Assembly (NCBI RefSeq): GCF_000378345.1
Contig: NZ_KB899545.1
Span: 496,001 to 560,000 of the forward strand
Source of the DNA: Hirschia maritima DSM 19733
GTDB taxonomy: Bacteria; Pseudomonadota; Alphaproteobacteria; Caulobacterales; Hyphomonadaceae
Length of the DNA stretch: 64,000 bases
Direction: 5' to 3'
Below the pieces are notes generated by a model. The model saw only the letters and a list, made by a program, of their open reading frames with translations. It searched no databases and was not told where the DNA came from. The translations under genes and the position numbers were made by a program. Shown piece by piece: positions 9,973-18,985 of the stretch (position 1 is its first letter; each line of letters starts with the position of its first letter).

Positions 9973-10857
9973 TTACTCTCCGCCGCCTAATGTGTGAACA
10001 TAGACAGCTAGTGCTTTAATAGTTGCTTCATCCAGACGTTCATTCCAATGCGGCATAATAGAGTTTCTTGCACTGTAGATTGTCTCACGGATTGCAGCTG
10101 GAGAACTTCCATATAACCATTCATTATCGGTCAAATTCGGTGCACCTTGTAACCGATCACCCTTACCATCGAGAGCATGACATGATGAACATTGCATCTC
10201 AAAGTTTTCTTCAGCACGAGCAGCAGCCGCTGGGTCAAATTCCTTCCCTGACAGCGCGAGGACTTTCTGAACCAGATCGTCTATTTCTTCTTCTGAAATA
10301 AAACCATCACGTCCAAAAGCGGGCATTTCAGAATATCTGGTATCATCGTGAGTTGAACGAATACCGAAAGCAATCGTTTCTTGAATCTCGTCCAGAGATC
10401 CACCCCACAACCAAACATCATCGGCTAATGCAGGATACCCTACAGAACCTGTTCCACCTGAACCGTGACAGGTTGCGCAATTGTCTCCAAAAGAACTTTC
10501 ACCCATCGCCAACGCAAATTGCTGCAACTCTGGTGTTTTTTCAATGTCAACAAGAGACGCGTTGAGCAGTTTTTGAGCGTTTTCAATTCGAGCAGACTGT
10601 AACTCACCGACTTCTTCTGCAACTTGAGCACGATCAGATTGCTTCCAATATCCTTGGGTATTGCCTTGAAAGCCGGGTAGAGCAGGCCATGCCGGCATCA
10701 GGATCCACCATAAGATTGAAAAAGCAATCGTTGCATACCAGACATACAACCACCAACGCGGAAGAGGATTGTTCAATTCCTTGATACCGTCCCATTCGTG
10801 CCCAGTTGTTTCAACACCTGAGTGTACATCAATATCTTTGTTAGGTTTATCTGTCAT
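9973..10857 (-). CDS. ccoP: cbb3 oxidase subunit III, dihaem cytochrome c CcoP
   Basis: Membrane-anchored dihaem c subunit that passes electrons to CcoO/CcoN. Measured from the ATG at 10857 it has 294 residues: one membrane helix (about 34-53, WWLYVWYATIAFSILWWIL) and two class I cytochrome c domains with CATCH (127-131) and CSSCH (223-227). Distal methionines are likely in SEMPAFGRDGF and NSIMPHWNERL. An ATG five codons upstream (10872) is also open. I prefer 10857 because GGGGAG precedes it at good spacing and the product then begins MTDKPNKD. Either way the gene overlaps the end of ccoQ. Confidence 0.95.
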   Translation of the reverse strand: MTDKPNKDIDVHSGVETTGHEWDGIKELNNPLPRWWLYVWYATIAFSILWWILMPAWPALPGFQGNTQGYWKQSDRAQVAEEVGELQSARIENAQKLLNASLVDIEKTPELQQFALAMGESSFGDNCATCHGSGGTGSVGYPALADDVWLWGGSLDEIQETIAFGIRSTHDDTRYSEMPAFGRDGFISEEEIDDLVQKVLALSGKEFDPAAAARAEENFEMQCSSCHALDGKGDRLQGAPNLTDNEWLYGSSPAAIRETIYSARNSIMPHWNERLDEATIKALAVYVHTLGGGE

Positions 10858-11017
10858 CGGTAAGCTCCCCATCTTCCTCCAAAGGAAGACTTGCAGCGGA
10901 TTTGAAAATATCTTTGTTGGATGGCCAAAGCGCGTAAGCTACGGCCACTGCAAACATCAAAACGAAATAGAGCAGGCCCCATGTTTGGGCAAAGCTTGAT
11001 AGATCATTGTAATTCAT
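10847..11017 (-). CDS. ccoQ: cbb3 oxidase small subunit CcoQ (FixQ)
   Basis: A 56-residue protein beginning MNYNDLSSFAQTWGLLYF. It has one membrane helix (about residues 12-31), then ALWPSNKDIFKSAASLPL and an acidic tail. The helix followed by AYALWPSNK is the FixQ/CcoQ pattern. CcoQ stabilises the CcoP-CcoNO interaction. It lies between ccoO (5 bases upstream) and ccoP, whose start codon lies inside the last codons of ccoQ. Too short for many gene callers. Confidence 0.93.
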   Translation of the reverse strand: MNYNDLSSFAQTWGLLYFVLMFAVAVAYALWPSNKDIFKSAASLPLEEDGELTDDR

Positions 11018-11022
11018 AAACT

Positions 11023-11781
11023 TTACCTCCGATTATGCAGGTCTTCAGCTTCGTACTTGTCAAAGTCGACAAGTGTTCCAAGCATTTGCATGTAAGCAAT
11101 CAAAGCATCCATTTCTGTAACTTTAGATGGGTCTCCATCAAAAGCTCGGACATTCACAGAACCTTCACGGCCGGCAAGTTCCTCATAACGTGCCACCATG
11201 TCTTCCCAGTCTGAATCTGGGTCGGATTGCGCAATAAGGTCAGCTTCAGCAACTTCGATCATTTTGTCAGTGTAGGGCACTCCAACCAGTTTCAGAGCTT
11301 TCATATCATCACTGATATTTTTGTACTCAAGTGGTCGGTCAATCATGAATGCATATGGAGGCATCACAGATTCGGGCACGACTGAGCGAGGGTCTTTCAT
11401 GTGGTCCATGTGCCAAGTGTCAGCATATTTTCCACCAAGACGCGCGAGGTCCGGCCCTGTACGTTTTGATCCCCATTGGTGAGGGTGGTCATACATACTC
11501 TCTGCAGCCAGTGAGTAATGTCCGTAACGTTCGACTTCATCTCTCAAAGGACGAACCATCTGAGAGTGACAAACGTAACAACCTTCACGAATGTATAGTT
11601 TTTGTCCTGCTAACTCCAATGGAGTATAGGGCCGCATTCCTTCCACTTTTTCAATCGTGTTTTTGAGATAAAAGAGTGGAGCGATTTCGATAAGACCACC
11701 TATAGCGACCACAATCAAAATACCCACTGTAAGAACGGAAGAGTGTTTTTCAAGAAACGAGTGTTTATCAAATAATGCCAT
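11023..11781 (-). CDS. ccoO: cbb3 oxidase subunit II, monohaem cytochrome c CcoO
   Basis: A 252-residue membrane-anchored cytochrome c. One N-terminal helix (about 16-38) is followed by a haem c motif CYVCH (68-72) in [16 protein letters not shown], which is diagnostic for Cco[10 protein letters not shown] probably carries the methionine ligand. It carries electrons from CcoP to the CcoN haem-copper site. Eleven bases separate it from ccoN. Confidence 0.96.
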   Translation of the reverse strand: MALFDKHSFLEKHSSVLTVGILIVVAIGGLIEIAPLFYLKNTIEKVEGMRPYTPLELAGQKLYIREGCYVCHSQMVRPLRDEVERYGHYSLAAESMYDHPHQWGSKRTGPDLARLGGKYADTWHMDHMKDPRSVVPESVMPPYAFMIDRPLEYKNISDDMKALKLVGVPYTDKMIEVAEADLIAQSDPDSDWEDMVARYEELAGREGSVNVRAFDGDPSKVTEMDALIAYMQMLGTLVDFDKYEAEDLHNRR

Positions 11782-11792
11782 TGTTTCTTCTC

Positions 11793-13481
11793 CTATTCTG
11801 CTGGCTGTGCAGCAGCGTCGGTTGCTGACTTTTCTGGATTGTTAAGGGCAGCACGTTCGGCGTCATTCAATTCTGAAATGCGAGTATCTCCGCGCGCTGT
11901 GCGCCACAAGTTATATGCCATCACAATTGCACCACCTAGATAAAGTACGCCACCTAGTGAACGGATGATGTAGGCAATGTGTTTTGCTTCAACAGTCTCA
12001 ACGAAGGAGTATTCGAGGAAGCCAAACTCATTATAAGAACGCCACATAAGGCCTTCCATAATTCCGGCAACCCACATTGAAGTGATGTAAAGAACGATAC
12101 CTAGAGTAGCCGCCCAGAAGTGCCACTCAACAAGTGAGTTGGAATACAGACGTTCACGCTTCCAAACATACTGAGTCATACAGTAGAGCGCACCAAATGA
12201 GATAAATCCAACCCATCCAAGTGCTCCTGAGTGTACGTGTCCAATACCCCATTCAGTGTAGTGAGATAATGAGTTTACCGCACGTACGGACATTAGTGGT
12301 CCTTCGAATGTCGACATACCGTAGAATGCAAGTGATAGAACCATCATGCGGATTACAGGGTCAGTTCTAAGCTTATCCCAAGCCCCGGATAGCGTCATCA
12401 ATCCATTGATCATACCACCCCATGAAGGCATCCAAAGCATAAGTGAGAATGTCATACCTAGTGTTTGCGCCCACTGCGGTAGAGCAGTGTAGTGCAAGTG
12501 GTGAGGACCAGCCCAGATGTATATAAAGATCAACGACCAAAAGTGAACGATAGATAGTCTATAAGAATAAACTGGACGATTCACTCTCTTAGGAATGAAG
12601 TAGTACATGATGGCCAAAAAGCCTGTGGTTAAGAAGAAACCAACAGCATTGTGTCCGTACCACCACTGCGTCAAAGCATCTTGTACACCAGCCATGGCGA
12701 TATAGCTTTTTGAGCTAAATATACTGATCGGAATAGTCAGGTTGTTCACGATGTGAAGCATCGCAATAGTAACGATGAAAGATAGGTAGAACCAGTTTGC
12801 CACGTAGATGTGGGGTTCTTTACGTTTCCATAGAGTTCCTAGAAACACGAATAGATAGGCAACCCATACAATTGTTAGCCATAGGTCAGCATACCATTCT
12901 GGTTCCGCGTATTCTTTAGATTGGGTAATTCCCATCAAATAGCCGGTTGCAGCGACAACGATGAAGAGTTGATAGCCCCAGAATACGAACCATGGCCACG
13001 CACCACCAGCTAGTCTTGTCCGACATGTTCTTTGAACAACATAAAAGGAACTGGACAGAAGAACATTACCACCAAATGCGAAAATCACTGCCGATGTATG
13101 CAGCGGTCTCAAACGTCCAAAGTTTGTAAAGCCATATTGATCAAAGTAGAACAAGTTTGGGTAGGTAAGTTGGAGCGCAATGATTACACCCACCAACAAA
13201 CCAGCGATTCCCCAGAACATTGAAGCAAAGACACCTGCTTTTACGATACCATCATCATATCTGGTTGGATCAAAAGCCTCTTTGCCGTGAAGTCCTGAAT
13301 ACCAAAATACTAATGCAATGACCCCAAGTACAAATGCTCCCGTCATAAGACCTGCATGAAATGCCATGCCCGGGTCCAATGCCCTAGATGCTATAAACAG
13401 AGTAATGAAAGCGAGTAGTGTGGAGAACAATCCAACACTTACCACGCTGAAATCAGGTCCACCGACCCTTCTAGACTGCAT
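11793..13481 (-). CDS. ccoN: cbb3-type cytochrome c oxidase subunit I CcoN
   Basis: Catalytic subunit of the high-affinity C-type haem-copper oxidase; it reduces O2 to water in the inner membrane. About 562 residues from the ATG at 13481, with many membrane helices. The haem and CuB histidines lie in [39 protein letters not shown] and [22 protein letters not shown] three codons upstream (13490) is an alternative start. It is the first gene of ccoNOQP-GHIS. The upstream region carries inverted repeats but no convincing FNR/FixK box (TTGAT-N4-ATCAA). Confidence 0.97.
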   Translation of the reverse strand: MQSRRVGGPDFSVVSVGLFSTLLAFITLFIASRALDPGMAFHAGLMTGAFVLGVIALVFWYSGLHGKEAFDPTRYDDGIVKAGVFASMFWGIAGLLVGVIIALQLTYPNLFYFDQYGFTNFGRLRPLHTSAVIFAFGGNVLLSSSFYVVQRTCRTRLAGGAWPWFVFWGYQLFIVVAATGYLMGITQSKEYAEPEWYADLWLTIVWVAYLFVFLGTLWKRKEPHIYVANWFYLSFIVTIAMLHIVNNLTIPISIFSSKSYIAMAGVQDALTQWWYGHNAVGFFLTTGFLAIMYYFIPKRVNRPVYSYRLSIVHFWSLIFIYIWAGPHHLHYTALPQWAQTLGMTFSLMLWMPSWGGMINGLMTLSGAWDKLRTDPVIRMMVLSLAFYGMSTFEGPLMSVRAVNSLSHYTEWGIGHVHSGALGWVGFISFGALYCMTQYVWKRERLYSNSLVEWHFWAATLGIVLYITSMWVAGIMEGLMWRSYNEFGFLEYSFVETVEAKHIAYIIRSLGGVLYLGGAIVMAYNLWRTARGDTRISELNDAERAALNNPEKSATDAAAQPAE

Positions 13482-13545
13482 GCTCGACACTGGTTTGCCC
13501 CTTCAATTGTTAATCGAGAATCACTTATGTTAACCCAGAAAATCT

Positions 13546-13663
13546 GTAGGGCTAAAAAACCCTACTAAAAATCTGTATATTGACCCTAATGCGCCCCAAA
13601 AAAAAAATATTCAACGGATCATTTTGCCGCAATGACAAAATTCCTGATTTTAAGTAGGGTTTT
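13546..13663. repeat. Inverted 11-bp motif pair between ccoN and the 13684 gene
   Basis: AAAACCCTACT (13556-13566) recurs as its exact reverse complement AGTAGGGTTTT at 13653-13663, 86 bases away. The first copy also forms a local hairpin with GTAGGG at 13546-13551. The two copies point towards ccoN and towards the small + strand gene, so they are placed like a shared regulatory site of two divergent promoters. No regulator is recognised for this motif. Confidence 0.4.
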
Positions 13664-13683
13664 ACAAAAGTCAGACGAATCGA

Positions 13684-13998
13684 ATGAAAAGGCGAATTAG
13701 GATGCTGAATAAATTTAAGTTATTTGGTTTAGGTGCTGGGGCAACTTTGATGGTGGCTGGCCGTGCACTTCAATCTTGTTTTATGCCAAAGTCAGACAAT
13801 ATCTTCGGAGCAAGTTGGTGCATTGATGGAGCATCAACGACTTCAAATGGTTTATTCGCGTTTCATAACTCTGGACACTGCGCAGGTTGTTTCGCAATTG
13901 TCTTAGGTGCTGTGATTGTTTCTTTTACTTTTTATGTAATCGTGAAATCCGCGCTTAAAGACACAGCATCTCTTAGGTCAGTGAAAGCTCATTTCTAG
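13684..13998 (+). CDS. Small Cys-containing membrane protein, unknown
   Basis: Not recognised. The frame gives 104 residues from ATG 13684; an in-frame ATG at 13702 would give MLNKFKLFGLGAGATLMVAG and is equally plausible. It has an N-terminal hydrophobic segment (about 13-27), four cysteines (C32, C46, C65, C68) with HCAGC near the second hydrophobic segment (about 65-88), and a basic tail. The segment after the first helix reads like an extracytoplasmic loop held by disulfides. It is divergent from ccoN and convergent with the AMP ligase, and codon use resembles its neighbours. It could be a small inner-membrane or envelope protein. Its existence as a gene rests on frame length and composition only. 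Confidence 0.5.
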   Translation: MKRRIRMLNKFKLFGLGAGATLMVAGRALQSCFMPKSDNIFGASWCIDGASTTSNGLFAFHNSGHCAGCFAIVLGAVIVSFTFYVIVKSALKDTASLRSVKAHF

Positions 13999-14011
13999 CT
14001 GACGCTAGAAA
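13992..14011. terminator. Hairpin between convergent genes
   Basis: TTTCTAGC (13992-13999) pairs perfectly with GCTAGAAA (14004-14011) around a TGAC loop, overlapping the stop codon of the small + strand gene. There is no long T-run on either side, so termination strength is uncertain. Confidence 0.35.
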
Positions 14012-14055
14012 ATGGGGCGAATTGAAATTCAATATGCCCTTTGTTTTGTGAAACT

Positions 14056-15627
14056 CTAAGAAAGCCCCAGCTTTTCCATGGCGAGCTTTTGAACCGCACC
14101 AATATCCATTTTTCCCGAACCCAGCATAGGGATGGCTTCGGCAAACATGACCTTCTTAGGAAGAGATAACTCACTAACTCCATGGTTCTGAAACCAATGT
14201 AGCAAATCCATACGATCAGCATTTTCGTTTGTAGTTAGCAAAACAATTTGCTCACCTTTTCGAGAATCCGGCAGTACTGCTGCTGCATGTTGGAATTCCG
14301 GCCAGACTGTCTGAGCGCAATTTTCCACAACGGCCAATGAAACCATTTCACCCCCAATTTTGGCAAACCGCTTTAGACGTCCTCTAATAGTTAGAGCACC
14401 GTCTTCATCTTGACTGACAACATCTCCTGTATCGTGCCATCCTTTATCGGCAGGTTGCAATACTCCTGGTTGATCAGCGAAAAGATAACCTAACATTACG
14501 TTTGGGCCTTTGGCTTTCATACGGCCTGCACCTGAAATTCCATCCACTGGTTCAAATGACAAAGTTACCCCAGGTAGAGGCCGACCAACGGTACCTGACT
14601 TATTATGACTTGGCTGGTTCACTGCCAACACGGGGGCAGCTTCGGTAGCACCGTAACCTTCCAACACTTCCGTATCGAATTTTTTCTTAAGTAACTGTCT
14701 TGTTTCATCTTTCACGCTCTCAGCGCCGCAAACCACATAACGCAAACCACTTAATTCATTGTTTTGAGAGGCCCTTGCATATTGACTTAAGAAAGTATCA
14801 GTGGCGAACAAGATGGATGATTCAGTGCTCGCAATCCGTTTTGGGATTTCTTTAATTTGCAACGGGGAAGGGTGTAGGACGACTTTAACTCCATTTAACA
14901 TCCCAATGAGGACACCCGCCGTAAGTCCAAAACAGTGAAAAGTGGGAAGTGGATTGTAAATAACATCTCTTGTCGTCAGCATGCCATCCACATGTTGAAT
15001 GATCTGAAAAACATTTGACACCAAATTCGCATGTGAAAGCACAACGCCTTTTGGCGTTCCTTCAGTTCCGGAAGTAAAGAGGGTCACAGCTGGAGAATCC
15101 CAGTGCGCCTTATCGCGAAGTAGCCATGGTACGATTGGCCCGATTGCGCCGTAAAGTTTATCGACGACTCCAAGGTTTTCTCGAACATCCTCGAGATAAA
15201 CAAAGTTCAATTCGTCACCCAGCTCCTCAATCAGTTTTTCGAGACTAGCTTTTTCGATAAATTGGTGGGCGGTTATGATGCTTGTTATGCCGGCGGCTTT
15301 GCATGCTGCTTTAATATTTGCGCTTCCCGCGGTAAAATTGAGCATAGCAGGAACGCGCCCAAAAGCGTTGAGGGCAAAAAAACAAATCATAGCTCCAGCA
15401 CCTGTTGGGAGCATTATCCCCAAAGTGGACCGGCGTGGAGTATTCTTTGTCAATGCTCTACCAAGCGCAAAACTTGCTCTAACTATCTCGTTATAACTGA
15501 GTTTCCGGCCATCTGCTTCTTCTAGAGCTATTTTTTTGCCGCCGAATCGGGATCGAGATTCAAGCAATGCCCCAAAGACATTTTTTTGTGCTTTCCTGAT
15601 GTCGAACTGAGTTTCAAATTCTGACAT
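14056..15627 (-). CDS. AMP-dependent acyl-ACP synthetase (Aas-type ligase domain)
   Basis: A 523-residue ANL-family adenylating enzyme. The ATP loop is TSGTEGTPKGVVLSHANL (about 187-204). Later motifs are GYGATEAAPVLAVN, GWHDTGDVV and the hinge region RGRLKRFAKIGGEMVSL. The stretch MLPTGAGAMICFFALNAFGRV followed by PAMLNFTAGSANIKAA closely follows the ligase half of bifunctional Aas (acyl-ACP synthetase / 2-acyl-glycerophosphoethanolamine acyltransferase). No PlsC acyltransferase domain is attached, so this is a stand-alone ligase half that probably activates free fatty acids to acyl-ACP for phospholipid repair or fatty-acid recycling. Acyl-CoA synthetase activity is the alternative. Confidence 0.85.
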   Translation of the reverse strand: MSEFETQFDIRKAQKNVFGALLESRSRFGGKKIALEEADGRKLSYNEIVRASFALGRALTKNTPRRSTLGIMLPTGAGAMICFFALNAFGRVPAMLNFTAGSANIKAACKAAGITSIITAHQFIEKASLEKLIEELGDELNFVYLEDVRENLGVVDKLYGAIGPIVPWLLRDKAHWDSPAVTLFTSGTEGTPKGVVLSHANLVSNVFQIIQHVDGMLTTRDVIYNPLPTFHCFGLTAGVLIGMLNGVKVVLHPSPLQIKEIPKRIASTESSILFATDTFLSQYARASQNNELSGLRYVVCGAESVKDETRQLLKKKFDTEVLEGYGATEAAPVLAVNQPSHNKSGTVGRPLPGVTLSFEPVDGISGAGRMKAKGPNVMLGYLFADQPGVLQPADKGWHDTGDVVSQDEDGALTIRGRLKRFAKIGGEMVSLAVVENCAQTVWPEFQHAAAVLPDSRKGEQIVLLTTNENADRMDLLHWFQNHGVSELSLPKKVMFAEAIPMLGSGKMDIGAVQKLAMEKLGLS

Positions 15628-15762
15628 TTTCCATCCCTATAGTACTGTGACGCTTGTATTTTTGATGCGTTTTAGAAACAGATAAGAAAAAATTCAGCTA
15701 GTATACAAGTCTTTCGAGATGTTTAGCTTGATCCCAACGTCAATTAGGCCCATTTTCAAGGC

Positions 15763-16737
15763 ATGACAGAACTCATCAATACCGTTAATGGCCGCCGTGA
15801 ATCCAAACCTGATGTACGGCACCCTGAAAAGCAAAAACGTCCTGATACTCCGGTTTTGAAGAAACCGGACTGGATCCGTGTGAAAGCTCCCATGGGGGGT
15901 GAGTTCGCTAAAACTCAAAAAATAATGACTGAGGGAAACCTCACGACGGTTTGTGAAGAAGCTGGTTGCCCAAACATTGGAGAGTGTTGGACTAAAAAGC
16001 ACGCAACTATGATGATAATGGGAGATACCTGTACAAGGGCGTGCGCATTCTGCAATGTTAGGACAGGTAAACCTAATCCTCTAGATTCTGATGAACCTCG
16101 TCGTGTAGGAGCAGCTGTCTCCGAGATGGGGCTTGAGCACGTTGTTATAACCTCGGTTGACCGAGATGACTTGGACGATGGTGGAGCTGAACATTTTGCT
16201 CAAACCATTAGATCTATTCGTGAGCAGGCACCGCAGGCAACAATCGAAATTTTAACACCTGACTTTGTCAGAAAGGGTGATGCTGCCAATATTGTGATTG
16301 ATGCCAAGCCAGACGTTTTCAATCACAATCTTGAAACGGTGCCGAGACTCTACCTCTCAATACGCCCCGGATCTCGCTATTATCACTCATTAAAATTGCT
16401 CGATCAGGTCAAGCAGAGAGACCCTAACCAATTTACCAAATCTGGAATTATGGTGGGATTGGGTGAAACAAAAGAAGAAGTCCTGCAAGTCATGGATGAT
16501 ATGCGCTCTGCTGGAATTGATTTCCTAACGATTGGACAATATCTTCAGCCGACAAGAAAACACGCTGCCATAGACCGTTATGTGACGCCTGAAGAATTTA
16601 AATCCTATGAAACAATAGCGCTTTCCAAGGGCTTTTTGATTGTATCTGCAAGCCCGCTCACGCGTTCCTCTTATCATGCTGGTGAAGACTTTGCCCGACT
16701 TAAAGAAGCACGTGAAAAACTGAACGCAACTAGATAA
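15763..16737 (+). CDS. lipA: Lipoyl synthase
   Basis: Radical-SAM enzyme that inserts two sulfur atoms into the octanoyl group on lipoyl domains, such as that of PdhC in this window. In 324 residues: the auxiliary-cluster cysteines C64, C69 and C75 in [13 protein letters not shown]; the radical-SAM CxxxCxxC at C90, C94 and C97 (CTRACAFC); and the C-terminal [10 protein letters not shown] with the serine that ligates the sacrificed cluster. Length and motif spacing are standard. The ratA-like gene starts 3 bases after the stop, suggesting a two-gene transcript. Confidence 0.97.
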   Translation: MTELINTVNGRRESKPDVRHPEKQKRPDTPVLKKPDWIRVKAPMGGEFAKTQKIMTEGNLTTVCEEAGCPNIGECWTKKHATMMIMGDTCTRACAFCNVRTGKPNPLDSDEPRRVGAAVSEMGLEHVVITSVDRDDLDDGGAEHFAQTIRSIREQAPQATIEILTPDFVRKGDAANIVIDAKPDVFNHNLETVPRLYLSIRPGSRYYHSLKLLDQVKQRDPNQFTKSGIMVGLGETKEEVLQVMDDMRSAGIDFLTIGQYLQPTRKHAAIDRYVTPEEFKSYETIALSKGFLIVSASPLTRSSYHAGEDFARLKEAREKLNATR

Positions 16738-16740
16738 GCA

Positions 16741-17193
16741 ATGTCTTCTGTTTCTAAATCAATTGCTGTGCCTTACAGGCCAGATCAAATGCTCGAGCTT
16801 GTTGCCGATATTAAAACCTATCCTGACTTCATTCCATGGATACGATCTTTGCGCGTGCGAGATGAAGAGTTTCTTCCGCATGGATGGAAAGGGCGAGCTA
16901 CCGCTGCTGTTGGTTTTAAAGGATTTTCTGAATCTTTTACGACCGATGTTACCAAAAATGTATCCAACAAGAGTGTAGATGTTCAATTGGTTAAAGGGCC
17001 ATTCAACTATCTAGAAAACACTTGGAATTTTACCGAACGGTCAGATGGGTGTGAAATAGATTTCAAAATCCGTTTTGAATTTTCAAACTTTATTCTGCAT
17101 GCCTTGATGAAAGCAAATTTCGACAGGGCTGTTTCAACGCTAATTAAAGTGTTCGTTGACGAGGCTGAAAAAAGATATGGAGCTACTAACTAA
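16741..17193 (+). CDS. RatA/COQ10-like START-domain protein
   Basis: A 150-residue SRPBCC-fold protein. SKSIAVPYRPDQMLELVADI and the following YPDFIPWI match the RatA/COQ10 family, whose members bind hydrophobic ligands and assist ubiquinone function; E. coli RatA has been described as a ribosome-association toxin. The location directly after lipA is widespread in alphaproteobacteria and favours a respiratory or ubiquinone role over a toxin, as no RatB-like partner is seen. Its TAA overlaps the stop codon of the opposing pncC by two bases. Confidence 0.85.
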   Translation: MSSVSKSIAVPYRPDQMLELVADIKTYPDFIPWIRSLRVRDEEFLPHGWKGRATAAVGFKGFSESFTTDVTKNVSNKSVDVQLVKGPFNYLENTWNFTERSDGCEIDFKIRFEFSNFILHALMKANFDRAVSTLIKVFVDEAEKRYGATN

Positions 17194-17681
17194 TCCATCA
17201 ATTGCATAAGTAGTCTGATAGCTGCGCTCATGGATTTTTGACGCACATTTGCTCGTCCTATATCGCCAAACTTGAAAGCATGGTGCAACACCTCTCTATC
17301 TCGTCTAATTGCCGCGATATGAACCAACCCGACCGGTTTCATTGCTGTCTGGCCGCTTGGTCCTGCAATACCAGTAATCGCGACGGCTAAATTTGCTCTG
17401 GAATTCTCTAATGCACCTTCAGCCATAGCTATTGCCGTTGGTTCAGATACAGCGCCGAAATCTGCTAATGTCTCACCTGATACGCCCAACATGTCTTGTT
17501 TGGCTTTGTTTGTATAAACAACAAAACCACGGTCCAATGTCTGAGATGAGCCAGGTATTTCTGTAATCAATCCTGCCAACAATCCGCCCGTGCAACTCTC
17601 AGCAGCAGCTAAAGTCAATTTGTTCTTCTGGGCGGTATCGAGAAACTTCCGTGCTTCTGCCATCAAACGATCATCAAACAT
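17190..17681 (-). CDS. pncC: Nicotinamide-nucleotide amidohydrolase PncC (CinA C-terminal family)
   Basis: A 163-residue stand-alone CinA C-terminal domain. Motifs: AAESCTGGLLAGLITEIPGSS near residue 27, FVVYTNKAKQDMLGV, GAVSEPTAIAMAEGAL and AVAITGIAGPSG. The family deamidates nicotinamide mononucleotide to nicotinate mononucleotide in pyridine-nucleotide recycling. The N-terminal molybdopterin-binding-like half of full CinA is absent, as in many proteobacteria. It ends tail-to-tail with the RatA-like gene. Confidence 0.9.
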   Translation of the reverse strand: MFDDRLMAEARKFLDTAQKNKLTLAAAESCTGGLLAGLITEIPGSSQTLDRGFVVYTNKAKQDMLGVSGETLADFGAVSEPTAIAMAEGALENSRANLAVAITGIAGPSGQTAMKPVGLVHIAAIRRDREVLHHAFKFGDIGRANVRQKSMSAAIRLLMQLMD

Positions 17682-17717
17682 CTAAGTCCCCAAAAGTGAA
17701 TCAATTAAGTCTGTGCC

Positions 17718-18878
17718 TTAAGATACAAGCAACACATTTGCTTGTGCGGCAATACCTTCTTTTCTGCCAGTGAACCCAAGTTTTTCAGTGGTCGTTGCTT
17801 TCACACTGATACGGTCTAATGGAATTCCTAATACGCGAGCGGTCTCTTCACGCATGGCGATATTGTGTGGTTTAAGTTTTGGCTCCTCGCAAATGATGGT
17901 GAAGTCAACATTCCCGATCTTAAAACCTCGCTCACGAGCTAGATCGACTGCATGCTTCAGGAACACCTCAGAAGCAACGCCTTCCCATTTTGGTTCAGTT
18001 GGCGGAAAGTGCACACCAATATCACCCTCAGCCAACGCACCATAAATAGCATCAGTCAGTGCATGCCATGCTACATCGGCATCTGAATGTCCCTTTAGTT
18101 TGAATATATGTGGAATTTTCACACCGCACAGGATAACAAAATCACCTTCTTCAAACTGGTGCACATCAAACCCTGATCCTATTCGTGGAATTCCTATCAA
18201 ACCAGATCTCTCATCTCTCATTAATTTGGATACCGTTTCAAAGTCCTCGGGCAGTGTAACCTTCATCAACTGATATTCACCAGAAACTAATTGTGTGGTT
18301 CCACCGATACCTTCTATCGCTTCTAAATCATCGACAAAATTCTTCTTGTTTTGTTGAGCAGAAAGAATTTTCTGAAACTTAAACGCTTGGGGAGTTTGAA
18401 TGCGAAATAGGTCAGTGCGATCAATATTTTTCAAGCTATCAATTGAAGATTTTTGTTTTATTGCGTCCACAATAGGAAGCGCAGGGGCTGCAGCATCGTT
18501 TTTTTCTAGTGCGGTAAAGAGGTCATCAATAACCCGTTGAGTTAAGCCGGGACGAGCTGCGTCATGAATGAAAATTGAATCAGGATCGTGTTTTTGAGCG
18601 GCGGAAAGAGCTTTTCTAACACTATCGGCTCTTTCTACTCCTCCGCTTACAATCTCAACATCGGAGTAAGGTGCGCAAATTTCAGAGGTTAGATCGTTAA
18701 ATTCTTCTGAGACAACCACAATGATTTTTTTAAAACGTTTGTCTTTGCTCAGAGACTGAATGCTCCATTCAAGGATGGGTTTTCCATTTATATCAGCAAA
18801 TTGCTTAGGAATTACACGGCCAGAACGAGTACCATTCCCCGCAGCAACAACGACTGCTATACAATTCTCTCTAATCAT
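17718..18878 (-). CDS. ispDF: Bifunctional IspD/IspF isoprenoid enzyme
   Basis: Fusion of 2-C-methyl-D-erythritol 4-phosphate cytidylyltransferase (residues 1 to about 215) and 2-C-methyl-D-erythritol 2,4-cyclodiphosphate synthase (about 220 to the end) of the non-mevalonate pathway. The IspD half shows VVAAGNGTRSG, PKQFADINGKP and FIHDAARPGL. The IspF half shows GSGFDVHQF, LKGHSDADVAWHALTDA, ALAEGDIGVHFPP and a C-terminal TTEKLGFTGRKEG. The fusion is typical of alphaproteobacteria. The start at ATG 18878 is chosen over ATG 18902 because GAGG lies 7 bases upstream and the product then begins MIRENCIAVVVAAG. Confidence 0.95.
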   Translation of the reverse strand: MIRENCIAVVVAAGNGTRSGRVIPKQFADINGKPILEWSIQSLSKDKRFKKIIVVVSEEFNDLTSEICAPYSDVEIVSGGVERADSVRKALSAAQKHDPDSIFIHDAARPGLTQRVIDDLFTALEKNDAAAPALPIVDAIKQKSSIDSLKNIDRTDLFRIQTPQAFKFQKILSAQQNKKNFVDDLEAIEGIGGTTQLVSGEYQLMKVTLPEDFETVSKLMRDERSGLIGIPRIGSGFDVHQFEEGDFVILCGVKIPHIFKLKGHSDADVAWHALTDAIYGALAEGDIGVHFPPTEPKWEGVASEVFLKHAVDLARERGFKIGNVDFTIICEEPKLKPHNIAMREETARVLGIPLDRISVKATTTEKLGFTGRKEGIAAQANVLLVS

Positions 18879-18985
18879 AATTGCCTCTAAATTAAGCACC
18901 ATTCGACGAATATACAGCTTGATTCATAAAATAATGAGTATAAACTGCACAAAAATTAGGCTATCTAACCAGTTTGAATATATCA

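Noticed and set aside
13621-13640. FNR/FixK-like box before ccoN (TTGCCGCAATGACAA)
   Set aside because: Half-sites TTG and CAA are 9 bases apart rather than 8 and the arms do not follow TTGAT/ATCAA.
17190-17193. Toxin-antitoxin reading of the RatA-like gene
   Set aside because: No partner antitoxin gene; the neighbour is the convergent pncC and the family fold also covers ubiquinone-related COQ10 proteins.
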